The position numbers and the translations under genes are program-made. Shown here piece after piece: positions 27,046-36,248 of a stretch of DNA of 64,000 nt. How positions within the stretch are numbered: the stretch's first letter is position 1; each line of letters opens with the position of its first letter. The notes beneath the pieces are model-generated. The model saw only the letters and a list, made by a program, of their open reading frames with translations, was not told the origin of the DNA and searched no databases. Source of the stretch: Hyphomicrobiales bacterium (GTDB lineage: Bacteria; Pseudomonadota; Alphaproteobacteria; Rhizobiales; Rhizobiaceae); NCBI GenBank assembly GCA_900471515.1, contig UCFC01000010.1, positions 186,001 through 250,000 on the forward strand. The letters run 5' to 3'.

Positions 27046-28770
27046 ATGGGCATGCTGCCAACGGTAGGAAAAGGATCTATCGTAGCAATCTCACTTTCCA
27101 GTGTATTGATAAATATTCTATATCTGACATCATCTCTATTTATGCTTCAGGTATATGATCGCGTCATACCGAGTGGAAGCATTCCGACCCTGGTTGTTTT
27201 GAGCATTTTGGCGGCGGGCCTCTATCTCTATCACGGCCTTTTCGAGGTGCTGAGAAGTAGACTTCTGACTCGTGTCGCGGACAGGTATGACGCCAATCTC
27301 GCAAAGAAGACCTACAACGCCGTTGTTCATGCGCCGGTTGCCGGCGGCAGAATCGGCGACGGCGTTCAGGCCGTAAGAGATCTAGATCAGGTCCACGCAT
27401 TCATTTCCGGAAGCGCCCTGACGGCCCTCCTGGATTTGCCATGGCTTCCTCTTTACCTAGTCGTTTGCTTTGTATTTCACCCTCTGATCGGCTACGTAGC
27501 GATATTTGGGGCGGTGATGCTGATAGTTTTCACCCTGCTCACATATGTCACAACACATAAAAAAACGGAGTCCGCGGCAAGATCACAAGGCTCCCGATCG
27601 TCGAAAATCATCGCGACCCAACGCAATGCGGAGGCGATGATCTCGATGGGTATGGTTCAACCGCTGTCCACGAACTGGCTTCAGATCAATAAGGATTATC
27701 GAACAGAGAACAGACAGATTACGGATCTGCTTGGAATCTACGGTACTCTCTCCAAGATCTTCAGGCTTGGCCTCCAATCCGGGATTCTGGGTGCGGGTGC
27801 GGTGCTCGTCATTGACAATCTGGCCTCCCCGGGCATTATCGTTGCTGGGTCTATTTTGACCGCGCGATGCTTGGCCCCCGTTGAGGCCATTATCGGCAAT
27901 TGGCGAAATATCATTGCCGCGAAGCAGAGCGGTCGCCGCCTTTCTGAATATATCAATAGGAATTATTCCCACAGTGAGCCGATCCGGCTGCCACGTCCGT
28001 CGAACAACCTATCTGTCGAGATTGTTGCAGGCGGGGCGCCGACACTCAATCGTCCGATCGTCGCTGACGTGCGGTTTGAATTGAAGGCCGGCAGCGCCAT
28101 GGGGGTGATCGGCCCAAGCGGGTGCGGTAAGTCATCCTTGTCAAGAATGCTTATCGGTGTTTGGCCCATATTCCGCGGCAGTATCCGCTTGGATGGTGCA
28201 ACAATCAATCAGTGGTCGGAAGATGACCGCGGCAAATTGATTGGCTACCTGCCACAGGACGTCGAACTTTTCTCGGGCACAATCGCCCAGAACATATCTC
28301 GTTTCTCAACGGGATCGTCACCGGAATCCGTCATCGCAGCAGCGAAGGCCGCAGGAGTTCATGAGTTGATTGTCGGTCTCCCACAGGGATATGATACCGA
28401 TATCGGCGACGGAGGCATGTTCTTGTCCGCAGGGCAGCGACAGAGAGTGGCACTCGCACGCTCACTATATGGAGATCCCTTCCTCCTCGTTCTCGACGAA
28501 CCCAATTCGAATCTGGACGGAAATGGTGAGGAGGCACTCAACCACGCGATCGCTGGAGTCCGTCAGCGGGGCGGTATCGTTGTGATCGTCGCGCACAGGC
28601 CGAGTGCACTGCGCGCCGTTGACCAAGTGCTTGTGATGGAGGACGGCAGGATGCGGCTGTTTGGCCCCAAGGAGGAAGTACTTTCCCGTGTGTCACCCGT
28701 CGAGAGACCAGCCGAGCCAAGCCGCGTCGCGGGGATGCGGATCGTCGCTGAGGGACAGGGGGCGGGCTGA
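27046..28770 (+). CDS. prsD: type I secretion ABC permease/ATPase (PrtD/PrsD type)
   Basis: 574 residues with GAGGTGGAGT before the ATG. The N-terminal membrane domain has YLTSSLFMLQVYDRVIPSGS, the hallmark of PrtD-type exporters. Walker A GPSGCGKSS near residue 355, signature LSAGQRQR near 460 and Walker B LLVLDEPNSNLD near 480. It drives export of unfolded RTX proteins through the envelope. The next gene starts on the same A of its stop codon (TGATG). In rhizobia, PrsDE secretes EPS glycanases and Rap proteins. A TolC partner is not in the window. Confidence 0.92.
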   Translation: MGMLPTVGKGSIVAISLSSVLINILYLTSSLFMLQVYDRVIPSGSIPTLVVLSILAAGLYLYHGLFEVLRSRLLTRVADRYDANLAKKTYNAVVHAPVAGGRIGDGVQAVRDLDQVHAFISGSALTALLDLPWLPLYLVVCFVFHPLIGYVAIFGAVMLIVFTLLTYVTTHKKTESAARSQGSRSSKIIATQRNAEAMISMGMVQPLSTNWLQINKDYRTENRQITDLLGIYGTLSKIFRLGLQSGILGAGAVLVIDNLASPGIIVAGSILTARCLAPVEAIIGNWRNIIAAKQSGRRLSEYINRNYSHSEPIRLPRPSNNLSVEIVAGGAPTLNRPIVADVRFELKAGSAMGVIGPSGCGKSSLSRMLIGVWPIFRGSIRLDGATINQWSEDDRGKLIGYLPQDVELFSGTIAQNISRFSTGSSPESVIAAAKAAGVHELIVGLPQGYDTDIGDGGMFLSAGQRQRVALARSLYGDPFLLVLDEPNSNLDGNGEEALNHAIAGVRQRGGIVVIVAHRPSALRAVDQVLVMEDGRMRLFGPKEEVLSRVSPVERPAEPSRVAGMRIVAEGQGAG

Positions 28771-30086
28771 TGGCACGCAGAAAACGAAAGCGGTTGCAGC
28801 AATCCGGCCCTGGCGTGCGAACCTATGTCATTGCCATACCAGCACTCGCCGCCAGCCTTCTGTTTGGCGTCGGCACCTGGGCAACAAACTCCCGACTGTC
28901 AGGCGCCGTCGTTGCGCCGGGCGCCGTCGTGATCGAGAATTCTAGCAAGAAAATTCAACACCTTACAGGTGGGATTGTCAGGAGAATAGCCGTCACGGAA
29001 GGAGCAAGGGTTCATGCTGGCGATATCCTCATCTCCCTTGATGCGACACTCTCGAACGCAAATCTGGCTATTATCGAACAAAATCTTGCACGCCTTTATA
29101 TTCAACGTGCCCGATTGCATGCCGAGCAAGATGGAACTGGTAGTTTCACAATTCCCGACGCAGTCGCCAAATTCCGCGACATAGATGCTGATGCACTCTT
29201 CCAGGACGAAAAGCGCCTCTTCGCCAGCCGGCGTGAAGCCCAGGAGGGAATGAAGGCGCAGCTGCTATCTCGCCGTCAACAGCTAGCAGAACAGATCTCC
29301 GGCCTGGAAGTGGAATTGCAATCTTTTGGCAAGGCCTTGGCCTTACTGAAGGAGGATCGCAGCTCTGCGGAAGCATTGCTTTCAAAGGGACTGATGACCC
29401 GGCCGAGGTTACTTGCACTGCAACAGTCGGAGGCAGATCTCGAAGGGCAAATAGGGGAAAAGACCGCCGATAAGGCCGCGGCACAAGCCAAGATCAGTGA
29501 AACCAATCTGCAGGTCCTTCAACTTGAGCAGGATCAACGAAAGGATGTTTCCGAACAGATTTCCAAGAGCAATGCAGACATTGCCGAGTATGAGCAGAAG
29601 CGGCTTGCGACCATTGATCAAATCGACCACTTGGACATCCGCTCGCCGGTTGACGGAACCGTCTCGCAGTTGACGATACATTCCGTCAACGAGGTTGTAG
29701 CTCCCGGTCAGGTAATTATGGTTGTCGTTCCCACCAATCGTCAGTTGACGGTCGAAACACAGATCCTGCCGAGCAGTATCGACCAGATCCACCTCGGACA
29801 GTCTGCAAAGGTAAGGTTCACGGCATTCAGTCAGACGACAACGCCGGCAATCGAAGGAACGGTGACTCGAATTGCCCCCGACGTTGTAAAGGATGACAAA
29901 ACCGGGAAAACCTATTATCCGGTCATGATCGGACAGAATATCTCGGCTGACGGAGACCTTGCTGGACTTGCACTCTATCCGGGCATGCCGGCGGAGGTCT
30001 TCATAGAATCCGAGAATCGCAGCGTCATTTCATATCTCATGAAACCACTGACTGATCAGATGCAACGAGCAATGCGGGAAGAATAA
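28770..30086 (+). CDS. prsE: type I secretion membrane-fusion protein (HlyD/PrtE/PrsE type)
   Basis: 438 residues. One N-terminal membrane helix (about 20-40), a biotinyl-lipoyl-like part (APGAVVIENSSKKIQHLTGG, VTEGARVHAGDILISLD), a long coiled coil (residues 90-280), then IRSPVDGTVSQLTIHSVNEVV and the beta-barrel with LYPGMPAEVFIESENRS. It bridges the ABC exporter to the outer-membrane channel. Translationally coupled to the ATPase gene by the TGATG overlap. Confidence 0.92.
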   Translation: MARRKRKRLQQSGPGVRTYVIAIPALAASLLFGVGTWATNSRLSGAVVAPGAVVIENSSKKIQHLTGGIVRRIAVTEGARVHAGDILISLDATLSNANLAIIEQNLARLYIQRARLHAEQDGTGSFTIPDAVAKFRDIDADALFQDEKRLFASRREAQEGMKAQLLSRRQQLAEQISGLEVELQSFGKALALLKEDRSSAEALLSKGLMTRPRLLALQQSEADLEGQIGEKTADKAAAQAKISETNLQVLQLEQDQRKDVSEQISKSNADIAEYEQKRLATIDQIDHLDIRSPVDGTVSQLTIHSVNEVVAPGQVIMVVVPTNRQLTVETQILPSSIDQIHLGQSAKVRFTAFSQTTTPAIEGTVTRIAPDVVKDDKTGKTYYPVMIGQNISADGDLAGLALYPGMPAEVFIESENRSVISYLMKPLTDQMQRAMREE

Positions 30087-30230
30087 CAGCAAGCCTAAAC
30101 CAGCTTCTTGATTCACTGCACCACTCTAGGAAGAGTGGACTCTTAGGACTTCCAAATTCGACGGTTCTAGGTGTTTAGTCCCGGTATTTGATGGATCGGA
30201 TCGACGATGAATCTCTCTGGTTCTATTGTC

Positions 30231-30234
30231 CATC
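30231..30234. repeat. target-site duplication CATC, left copy
   Basis: CATC directly before the left inverted repeat; the identical CATC follows the right end at 31507-31510. Confidence 0.85.
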
Positions 30235-30298
30235 TGACCTTGCCCCGTTGAAATAATCCATTTTGAAGTAAGCTCTGGCCCATTGAGAGGACCAGGGA

Positions 30299-30565
30299 AT
30301 GAAGCGCAATCGTTTCACAGACGAGCAGATCATCGGCATTCTGAAGGAGCACGAGGCGGGTACGCCGGTCTCGGAGCTTTGCCGCAAGCACGGCGTCAGC
30401 GATGCCAGCATCTATAAGTGGAAAGCCAAATACGGCGGCATGGACGTGTCCGAGGCCAAGCGGCTGAAGACGCTGGAGGACGAGAACACGAAGCTGAAGC
30501 GGCTCCTGGCAGACGCCATGCTCGACAATGCTGCTTTGAAAGACCTTTTGGGAAAGAAGTGGTGA
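30299..30565 (+). CDS. IS3-family transposase OrfA
   Basis: 88 residues. The helix-turn-helix (about 7-40, [17 protein letters not shown] to [17 protein letters not shown]) binds the IS ends. A leucine-rich helix ([20 protein letters not shown]) serves for dimerisation with OrfAB. It overlaps orfB in the -1 frame, so a frameshifted OrfAB fusion transposase is expected. Confidence 0.9.
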   Translation: MKRNRFTDEQIIGILKEHEAGTPVSELCRKHGVSDASIYKWKAKYGGMDVSEAKRLKTLEDENTKLKRLLADAMLDNAALKDLLGKKW

Positions 30566-31488
30566 CGCCCGCAGCAAAGCGGAAAGCTGTTGCGCATCTG
30601 ATGGGTCACCACCAGATGAGCGAACGGCGGGCGTGTAAAGCCATGGGCCTTTGCCGGATGACGATCCGCCACGAAACCAGGCACAGTGATGACCATGATC
30701 TTCGCGAGCGGATGAGGGCGCCGGCGCATGAACGCCGCCGCTTCGGCTATCGACGCCTTCATGTGCTGCTCAGGCGTGAGGGTCACCTTGTGAACCACAA
30801 GCGGCTCTTCCGGCTCTATCGGGAGGAGAAGCTGACAGTGCGCAAACGTGGCGGTCGAAAGCGAGCGATCGGCACACGAGCGCCAATGCTGATCCCGCTT
30901 GCCCTCAATGATCGTTGGTCGCTGGACTTCGTCTCGGATCAACTCACCGACGGACGCAGGTTCCGGGTGCTTACGGTCGTGGACGATTGCACCAGGGCGT
31001 GCCTGGCACTCGTCGCCGATACCTCACTTTCCGGTCTTCGGGTTGCCCGTGAGCTTGACCGGATCATCGAGGCGCGCGGCAAGCCAAAGATGATCGTCAG
31101 CGACAATGGCAGCGAGTTCACCAGCAACGCGATCCTGCAATGGACGGACCGGACCAAGGTGGAATGGCACTACATCGCACCTGGCAAGCCGATCCAGAAC
31201 GCCTTCATCGAAAGCTTCAATGGGCGGCTGCGAGATGAGCTCTTGAATGAGACCCTCTTCTCGTCACTGACGCACGCTCGATCAGCGCTTTCAAACTGGC
31301 GCCGCGATTACAACGATCATCGACCGCATTCCGGCCTCGGCTGGCTGACACCTGCCGAGTTCGCTCAGACCATCAACCCGCGACGTGATGCGGTGCTGCG
31401 CAGCCGCAATGGCTCCGCACCGCAACCCGCCGCTACCGCCCCAAACACAGCAACCCAAAACCGCTGGAGCGAACTCAAAACTGGATAA
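30562..31488 (+). CDS. IS3-family transposase OrfB (rve/DDE integrase domain)
   Basis: About 308 residues counted from GTG 30562 (GTG 30559 also possible; normally made as an OrfAB fusion by -1 frameshift, the frame being open back to 30418). The HTH_21-like region has [19 protein letters not shown]. The DDE catalytic triad is in [17 protein letters not shown] and [13 protein letters not shown]. Complete relative to the family, so probably functional. Confidence 0.9.
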   Translation: MTPAAKRKAVAHLMGHHQMSERRACKAMGLCRMTIRHETRHSDDHDLRERMRAPAHERRRFGYRRLHVLLRREGHLVNHKRLFRLYREEKLTVRKRGGRKRAIGTRAPMLIPLALNDRWSLDFVSDQLTDGRRFRVLTVVDDCTRACLALVADTSLSGLRVARELDRIIEARGKPKMIVSDNGSEFTSNAILQWTDRTKVEWHYIAPGKPIQNAFIESFNGRLRDELLNETLFSSLTHARSALSNWRRDYNDHRPHSGLGWLTPAEFAQTINPRRDAVLRSRNGSAPQPAATAPNTATQNRWSELKTG

Positions 31489-31506
31489 AACTTGGGGGCA
31501 AGGTCA

Positions 31507-31510
31507 CATC
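31507..31510. repeat. target-site duplication CATC, right copy
   Basis: CATC immediately after the right inverted repeat, identical to 30231-30234. Confidence 0.85.
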
Positions 31511-31599
31511 GTTTGCAGATGAATTCGTAGGGCGTGAGCCCCTTGAGCGTCTTGAGGCGGCGGCCGAAGTTATATGCGGCAATGAAGCTTTGGAGATGG

Positions 31600-32000
31600 G
31601 TTCGGAGCTGATCGTGGTCGACGAACGGGGCTTGCCGGTTCGGCCCGCGCTGACGCAAGGGCAGGCTTCCAACACGGCCGCCGCGCCCGGCCTGCTCGAA
31701 GGGCTTCCTTCAGCGTCTGTCGTCATCGCCGATCGTGGCTACGACTGGCAGCACCTAATCGACCTGGTTCGACAACGCGGCGGCGAAGCCCACATCCCAA
31801 CCCAGCGCGACCGCAGGGTCCAGAGATCAGTCGATCCAAGCCTCTACCGACAGCGCAATCTCGTCGAACGCTTCTTCTGCAAACTCAAACACTTCAGGAG
31901 GGCTGCCACCCGCTACGACAAGCTCGCCACCAACTTCCTTGCTGCCGTCGCTCTCGCCTCGGCCAGGCTGTGGATGCGAATTTATGAGTCCACTACCTAG
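31600..32000 (+). pseudogene. IS5-family (IS427-type) transposase, C-terminal fragment
   Basis: About 130 residues remain: LPVRPALTQGQASNTAAAP, SVVIADRGYDWQHLIDL, then YRQRNLVERFFCKLKHFRRA and RYDKLATNFLAAVALA. These are the second Asp and the E region (LVERFFCKLKHFR) of IS5/IS427 transposases. The N-terminal half, with the first Asp, is lost at the junction with the IS481 relic, so it cannot be active. Confidence 0.8.
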
Positions 32001-32606
32001 TTGATAGCTTTTCTCCGGACGTAGAGATAGGCGTCTTGGACCGTTTGATCCGCTATGATGATCAGCGAAAACGGATGTCGGATCACGTCATTGGCAACGG
32101 GCGAACACGTGTCTCGTCAGAGCATGAAAATTGGATGCTCGTTGAAGCAGTGTTCCGGATTGTCAGGACGGGCTCCCCTAGGCGCGATTTGCCAGACGTG
32201 TTCGGTGACTAGAACAGTGTATCTCGCCGCTTCAGTCGTTTGAGCGAGAAAGGCCTGGCGGCCGCTCTTTGAGCGCGATGACAGATGATGACGACTTCAA
32301 GTATCAGATCATCGGCGGTACGATCATCCGCGCTCATCGGCATGCATCAGGCGCAAACAGCGCGCTCAAGATCAGGCCTTGATCCTTTTCGTGGCCGCCT
32401 GAACACCAAGATCGACATGGTCGCGCGCAACCTTGATGTCTGTTCATTTCATGCTGAAAAGACGATGTTTCACAAGCCGACAGACTCGTCAAAGAGCTGC
32501 CCTCCGGCATTGCTACGGCTGATACAGCGACCGGCTGCGTAAAGTAATCGACGCCATGCAAGCAGAGGCCGTCATCCGCAACAATCCCTGTCAGATCGGC
32601 AAATAT
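32001..32606. other. IS-derived stretch without an intact gene
   Basis: About 600 bases between the IS5 fragment and exoA. Almost all of it reads as a second, degenerate IS5-type transposase (see the 32040-32640 entry). No functional gene was recognised. Confidence 0.55.
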
Positions 32607-32640
32607 TTACTCGACGAGCCCCTCTACGCCAGCAGCATCT
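32040..32640 (+). pseudogene. degenerate IS5-family transposase (second relic)
   Basis: Read across frames: VEAVFRIVRTGSPRRDLPDV, then NSVYL, then GGTIIRAHRHASGANSALK, then LDPFRGRLNTKIDMVARNL, then LRKVIDAMQAEAVIRNN and YLLDEPLYA. These appear in the order of an IS5 transposase but are split by stops and frameshifts, with the C-terminal catalytic part missing. Its 3' end overlaps the end of the exoA-like gene, whose last codons lie in relic DNA. Confidence 0.65.
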
Positions 32641-33743
32641 TGCCGAATCTCTATGGCAGACCAGCGCTTCTCACGTGAGAATAGCAACCCCTTGAAAAAG
32701 CCGCAGGCCCAAGCGGTGTGCATAATGCAGGCAGCAACGCCCGCGAGGAAGCCACAGGCAGATCTTTTCTTGGCAACGATCATGATTGATACAGCCGTCA
32801 AAGCAGCCGCATACATCACCGGCCAAGCCACAAACAACCACCATCCGGTGATTGTTGCCAACGCAAAGGAGGCAACTGACAGCAAAAAATGCGCCGGCAC
32901 GACCGCCTGCCGCACTCGCACTGTATGTGGATGACGCCGGACGGTGCGAGACCTTCCCTTGCCATAATTATAGTACTGCCTCCACAGCTTCGAGAAGCTG
33001 CCGCGCGGATGATATCCAATGCGAATGCTGGCATCGAGATAGATCCGCCCTCCCATAGCATTTAGGCGGCAGTCGAACTCGGCATCCTCGTTGTGGCTAA
33101 ATGTCTCTTCGTAGCCTCCGACAGACAGGAACTTGTCGAGTCGAAATGCGGCATGATGGCCATGATCGATAAAACCGCTTTTCGCTCCACCCCTATGTCC
33201 CGAACCGCCCGATCCGGCGGGCGTATCTGAAACCCATGCGACAGCCTTTTCGATGCAGTTTCGCCCAACGGAGTCCATTGGCACGACCACGGAATCCGCC
33301 CCTGTATCGGTGAGCGTAGTTATCAGCCGACTTACGAAGCTTTCCGGATAAATGGAGTGCGCATCGCAGCGGATAAGAAAATCAGCCTTGCCGCGCCACG
33401 CTTGAGCAACAAGATTGACAGCTGCGCTTTGCAGACGCTTGCGGTTGTCCAGCACACTAACAAACGAATGCTCTGTCGCGATGCGCCGCGCAATTTCCAC
33501 CGTTCGATCGGAACTACCTCCATCGGCAACAACAATTTCAAGATTCGGAACTGTCTTTTGCTCCTCCATGAGCGTCGATAACACGCTTCCAATCATTCGC
33601 TCTTCGTTCAACGTGGGAATTACCACCACCACATTGGCATTTCGGAGAAATGCGCTGGAATCGAACGATTTGCCGCTGTCTTTGGCTTCTATCGCTATGG
33701 TGCTATCCAAGGTCGTTGTCCCAAGATTAGTTAAACCGTCCAT
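32607..33743 (-). CDS. exoA: ExoA-like family 2 glycosyltransferase
   Basis: 378 residues from ATG 33743 (the frame is open to 33779). ANVVVVIPTLNEERMIGSVL opens the GT2 domain; the acceptor and catalytic region has DTPAGSGGSGHRGGAKSGF, DHGHHAAFRL, GGYEETFSHNEDAEFD and RIGYHPRGSFSKLWRQYY. These match ExoA, the beta-1,3-glucosyltransferase that adds the first glucose to the Gal-lipid of succinoglycan. Three or four C-terminal membrane helices. The last ~8-10 codons lie in IS5 relic DNA, so the natural C terminus may have been replaced. Overlaps the upstream epimerase gene by 17 bases. Confidence 0.86.
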   Translation of the reverse strand: MDGLTNLGTTTLDSTIAIEAKDSGKSFDSSAFLRNANVVVVIPTLNEERMIGSVLSTLMEEQKTVPNLEIVVADGGSSDRTVEIARRIATEHSFVSVLDNRKRLQSAAVNLVAQAWRGKADFLIRCDAHSIYPESFVSRLITTLTDTGADSVVVPMDSVGRNCIEKAVAWVSDTPAGSGGSGHRGGAKSGFIDHGHHAAFRLDKFLSVGGYEETFSHNEDAEFDCRLNAMGGRIYLDASIRIGYHPRGSFSKLWRQYYNYGKGRSRTVRRHPHTVRVRQAVVPAHFLLSVASFALATITGWWLFVAWPVMYAAALTAVSIMIVAKKRSACGFLAGVAACIMHTAWACGFFKGLLFSREKRWSAIEIRQDAAGVEGLVE

Positions 33744-34695
33744 TTGTTTCTTTCGACCAACGGTCCAGTGCCCGAGCAAGGCCCTGTGGATACTCCTGCC
33801 CCTGACTTACGAGCCATTCCGGGTATACATCCGTTGAACGTATAAGCTTCAACACGCGCTCAGGATGAACCCCAAGCTTAAAGACATCCATAACGCGGAG
33901 CAGTTTTGCTGCGCCGAGAACTACCCATTTTGGCAGATTTACAGTCTTAACATTTTTGAAATGGCCAATCGCGAAAGTATTCACAATATCCATCAGGGTA
34001 TATCTCTCAGGATAAGCGCCGTTAAAAACTATGAATCCCGTGTTTCGAGATCTTGCAAACTCAATCGCATCCAGAAGATCGTGGACCGATATGCAGGATT
34101 TGATCGTATCCTTTCTTCCAGGATAGATGAAGAATCCCTTCTTCATCAACTTTGCGAGGCGGGTAAAATTCCCGCCTTCACCGGCACCGAAGACAACGGC
34201 GGGCCTCACGATCGTCAGCTTGCGACCATCCTCTCCCCCGTGCCAGTTCTTGTGGACTTTCTCTGCCAGCATCTTCGAATATCCATAGGCAGATACCGGC
34301 GTCAGCAGCGAATTCTCCGTCTTGCGGTCTTCGCCCGGTCCATACACCGATATCGAACTGGTGAAGACAATTTCGGGAACGTTGTGTTGCGCTGCAAGCC
34401 TGGTGATTTCGAGCGCACCCGCAATATTGGTTTCATAGTACTCATGGGTTGGGTGCCCGGGCGTGGTGTGCACGGCCGCGAAATTGTAGATCAAACTGGT
34501 ATTGTCCGGAAATTCAAAGCCGCTAAGATCACGAACATCGGCCTGCACATATTCGACGCCATCAACTTGTCGGGCCGGCCGCTTGATATCAACACTGATC
34601 AGGCGGCTATTTTCGCCATTCGCCTGGAGGCGCCTCAAGAGATGGGTTCCGATGAACCCTGCTCCGCCAAATACAATAGTCACACCGCTTTTCAT
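33727..34695 (-). CDS. NAD-dependent epimerase/dehydratase (extended SDR)
   Basis: 322 residues from ATG 34695 (a TTG at 34704 is in frame). Rossmann motif GGAGFIGTHLL at residues 10-20, TSSISVYGPGED in the middle and the catalytic YGYSK (Y-x-x-x-K). Resembles UDP-sugar 4-epimerases or dehydratases of polysaccharide loci; product unknown. It may make a sugar donor or modify an intermediate of the EPS repeat. Just upstream of, and slightly overlapping, the exoA-like gene. Confidence 0.85.
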   Translation of the reverse strand: MKSGVTIVFGGAGFIGTHLLRRLQANGENSRLISVDIKRPARQVDGVEYVQADVRDLSGFEFPDNTSLIYNFAAVHTTPGHPTHEYYETNIAGALEITRLAAQHNVPEIVFTSSISVYGPGEDRKTENSLLTPVSAYGYSKMLAEKVHKNWHGGEDGRKLTIVRPAVVFGAGEGGNFTRLAKLMKKGFFIYPGRKDTIKSCISVHDLLDAIEFARSRNTGFIVFNGAYPERYTLMDIVNTFAIGHFKNVKTVNLPKWVVLGAAKLLRVMDVFKLGVHPERVLKLIRSTDVYPEWLVSQGQEYPQGLARALDRWSKETNGRFN

Positions 34696-34964
34696 TGGGG
34701 TCAATTTGAGCCTCGTTTAACTGCGAACTCTCGGGGGATTATCACTTCAAGCTCGATGGATCATTTCACTTTCGTGATGTCTTTTGTCGAAACCGCAGCC
34801 TTATCGATGTGGCAATGCTGGCACCTAACGCGCCAGCGCAGAGCCGACGGATCTTGGCTGCACTATGCACAACATCCAATACCATTAATGCTGCAATGCA
34901 GCATAGTTTATTTTATTGAACGCTCGCTCCATCCGGCAACCCTATGATTGGACTTCACATTATC

Positions 34965-36101
34965 TCAGATGATCTCCAAAGTGCCGTTTGAATGCGGATT
35001 TGCCAGAGCATTTACCAAGGCAGCGGAGGCTGCCTGCGAGAAGGCAAAGAGTGTCTGGTCACGATCCCGAACAGCCTGCCCAAGCGCCTGAATACCGGAC
35101 GGTGTCAATGCGCTGAACAACTTCAATAGGGCCTCGGGCGTCGCTTCATTCAAAACGAGGCCAATTTCGTTGTTTTTGAGGAAATTCGCTGTCTCGGTTC
35201 CATCCATCGCCAATGGAACGCATCCATGATAGCATCCTTCGTAGAGCCTATTGGGCAGCAGCCATGCCGAATTCAGGCCTTCTTCAAAGAAGTCGATCGC
35301 CCAAATGACATCAACTTCCTTATAGATGCGCTCCAGATCCTTTTGACCATCATACGGACCTTCAAATCGAAGATATGGCTCCCTGGCGACAGTGGCATCA
35401 AAATCATCGAATTCGTGGTACGCAGGCCTTCCTCTAAGAATGACTTGAACGCGCCCCTCCATCTGCCGAGAAAACTGTGACAGAAGTGACAGCGACTTAC
35501 GGCAGCGTAAGATGCCAAACCAGCCAATTGTAAGTGGCCGCGCCCCTATCTCAGGCAGGTGCGTCCGCCTCAGGTCTGCTCCGAACACCTTGTTCTGAAC
35601 CAGCAACGACGGGGTTTTGATATGCTGCCGACGCTCGAAATAGTTCTTCAGGAATGCCGGCGAGCTCGTCAAAAGGAGCGCGGTATTCTTCGCGAGGCTC
35701 CGCTCGATGTAGCGCATGAGCAGACCGACGATGTCTTGGCGAAGCAACAGCCTATGAATGTCGAGGCTCTCATAGACAATATGGACAGGTTGTTTGACCT
35801 TGCGGGCTGCCCGGCGCGCCAACGCCAGCATTTCCAAATTTCGCGCAAGGACGACATCAAAAGTCATATCCGTAATGTGCTTTTCCAGCTTGGCCGTTAG
35901 AACTGAGAGCGCCCGATGCAAGAATTGAGCGTCTTTGGTCACACCCAGCACTACCGGTGAAAATGCCTGAACGGACTTGGACAATTCCAGCCGCCGGGTA
36001 AATCCGGCAAGCACCACATTCGCACCTCCAGCCTGCAGCATGCGGCACCGTTTGATCACAGCGGCATCAGAAAGGTCATGAACCAAATAGAGTATCTTCA
36101 A
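34965..36101 (-). CDS. exoL: ExoL-like glycosyltransferase
   Basis: 378 residues from TTG 36101. It begins MKILYLVHDLSDAAVIKRCR with MLQAGGANVVLAGFTRR, as in ExoL, the succinoglycan beta-1,4-glucosyltransferase. The GT-B C-terminal half has IGWFGILRCRKSLSLL and NRLYEGCYHGCVPLAMDG, where donor sugar phosphate is bound. Likely cytoplasmic, membrane-associated. It is separated by 260 bases from the epimerase gene and 147 from the GT4 gene. Confidence 0.78.
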   Translation of the reverse strand: MKILYLVHDLSDAAVIKRCRMLQAGGANVVLAGFTRRLELSKSVQAFSPVVLGVTKDAQFLHRALSVLTAKLEKHITDMTFDVVLARNLEMLALARRAARKVKQPVHIVYESLDIHRLLLRQDIVGLLMRYIERSLAKNTALLLTSSPAFLKNYFERRQHIKTPSLLVQNKVFGADLRRTHLPEIGARPLTIGWFGILRCRKSLSLLSQFSRQMEGRVQVILRGRPAYHEFDDFDATVAREPYLRFEGPYDGQKDLERIYKEVDVIWAIDFFEEGLNSAWLLPNRLYEGCYHGCVPLAMDGTETANFLKNNEIGLVLNEATPEALLKLFSALTPSGIQALGQAVRDRDQTLFAFSQAASAALVNALANPHSNGTLEII

Positions 36102-36248
36102 ACGAGAAACCTAACCTTACTATTGTATCAGAACGTCGAATGCCTGGAGGATCTTTCCTGCGCCAGTCCCCGACGATTTCAGGCATCCACTCGGCATCTC
36201 GCCGCGGTTGATTGCGTCAGGTGCTGCTCGCGACAAGGTGGCCGCCAT

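Larger units (their letters stand above)
30235..31506 (+). mobile_element. intact IS3-family (IS407-group) insertion sequence
   Basis: 1272 bp bounded by imperfect inverted repeats with identical outer ends TGACCTTGCCCC (30235-30246, and its complement ending at 31506). A perfect 4-bp duplication CATC flanks it, as expected for the IS407 group. Both genes (orfA, orfB) are open and their overlap is normal for IS3 elements. Perfect duplications and intact genes suggest a recent insertion. It sits inside an IS481-type relic. Confidence 0.92.
30167..31625 (-). pseudogene. IS481-type transposase C terminus, split by an IS3-family element
   Basis: The right piece (31507 to about 31625, minus strand) encodes LRTHLQSFIAAYNFGRRL and TPYEFICKR. 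The left piece (30167-30234) encodes IEPERFIVDPIHQIPGLNT and the stop. When the 1272-bp IS and one copy of the CATC duplication are removed, the frame joins as ICKRWTIEPERF, matching the C terminus of IS481-family transposases. The N-terminal part of the gene is missing; at about 31605-31630 it abuts an IS5-type fragment on the other strand. Already a relic when the inner IS landed. Confidence 0.72.

Noticed and set aside
30121-30138. CCACTCT/AGAGTGG hairpin after prsE as terminator
   Set aside because: 7-bp stem without a U-tract and close to IS481 relic DNA; it could as well be part of an IS end.
33865-34947. 360-codon plus-strand frame
   Set aside because: Antisense to the epimerase gene and its leader; no ribosome site or domain.
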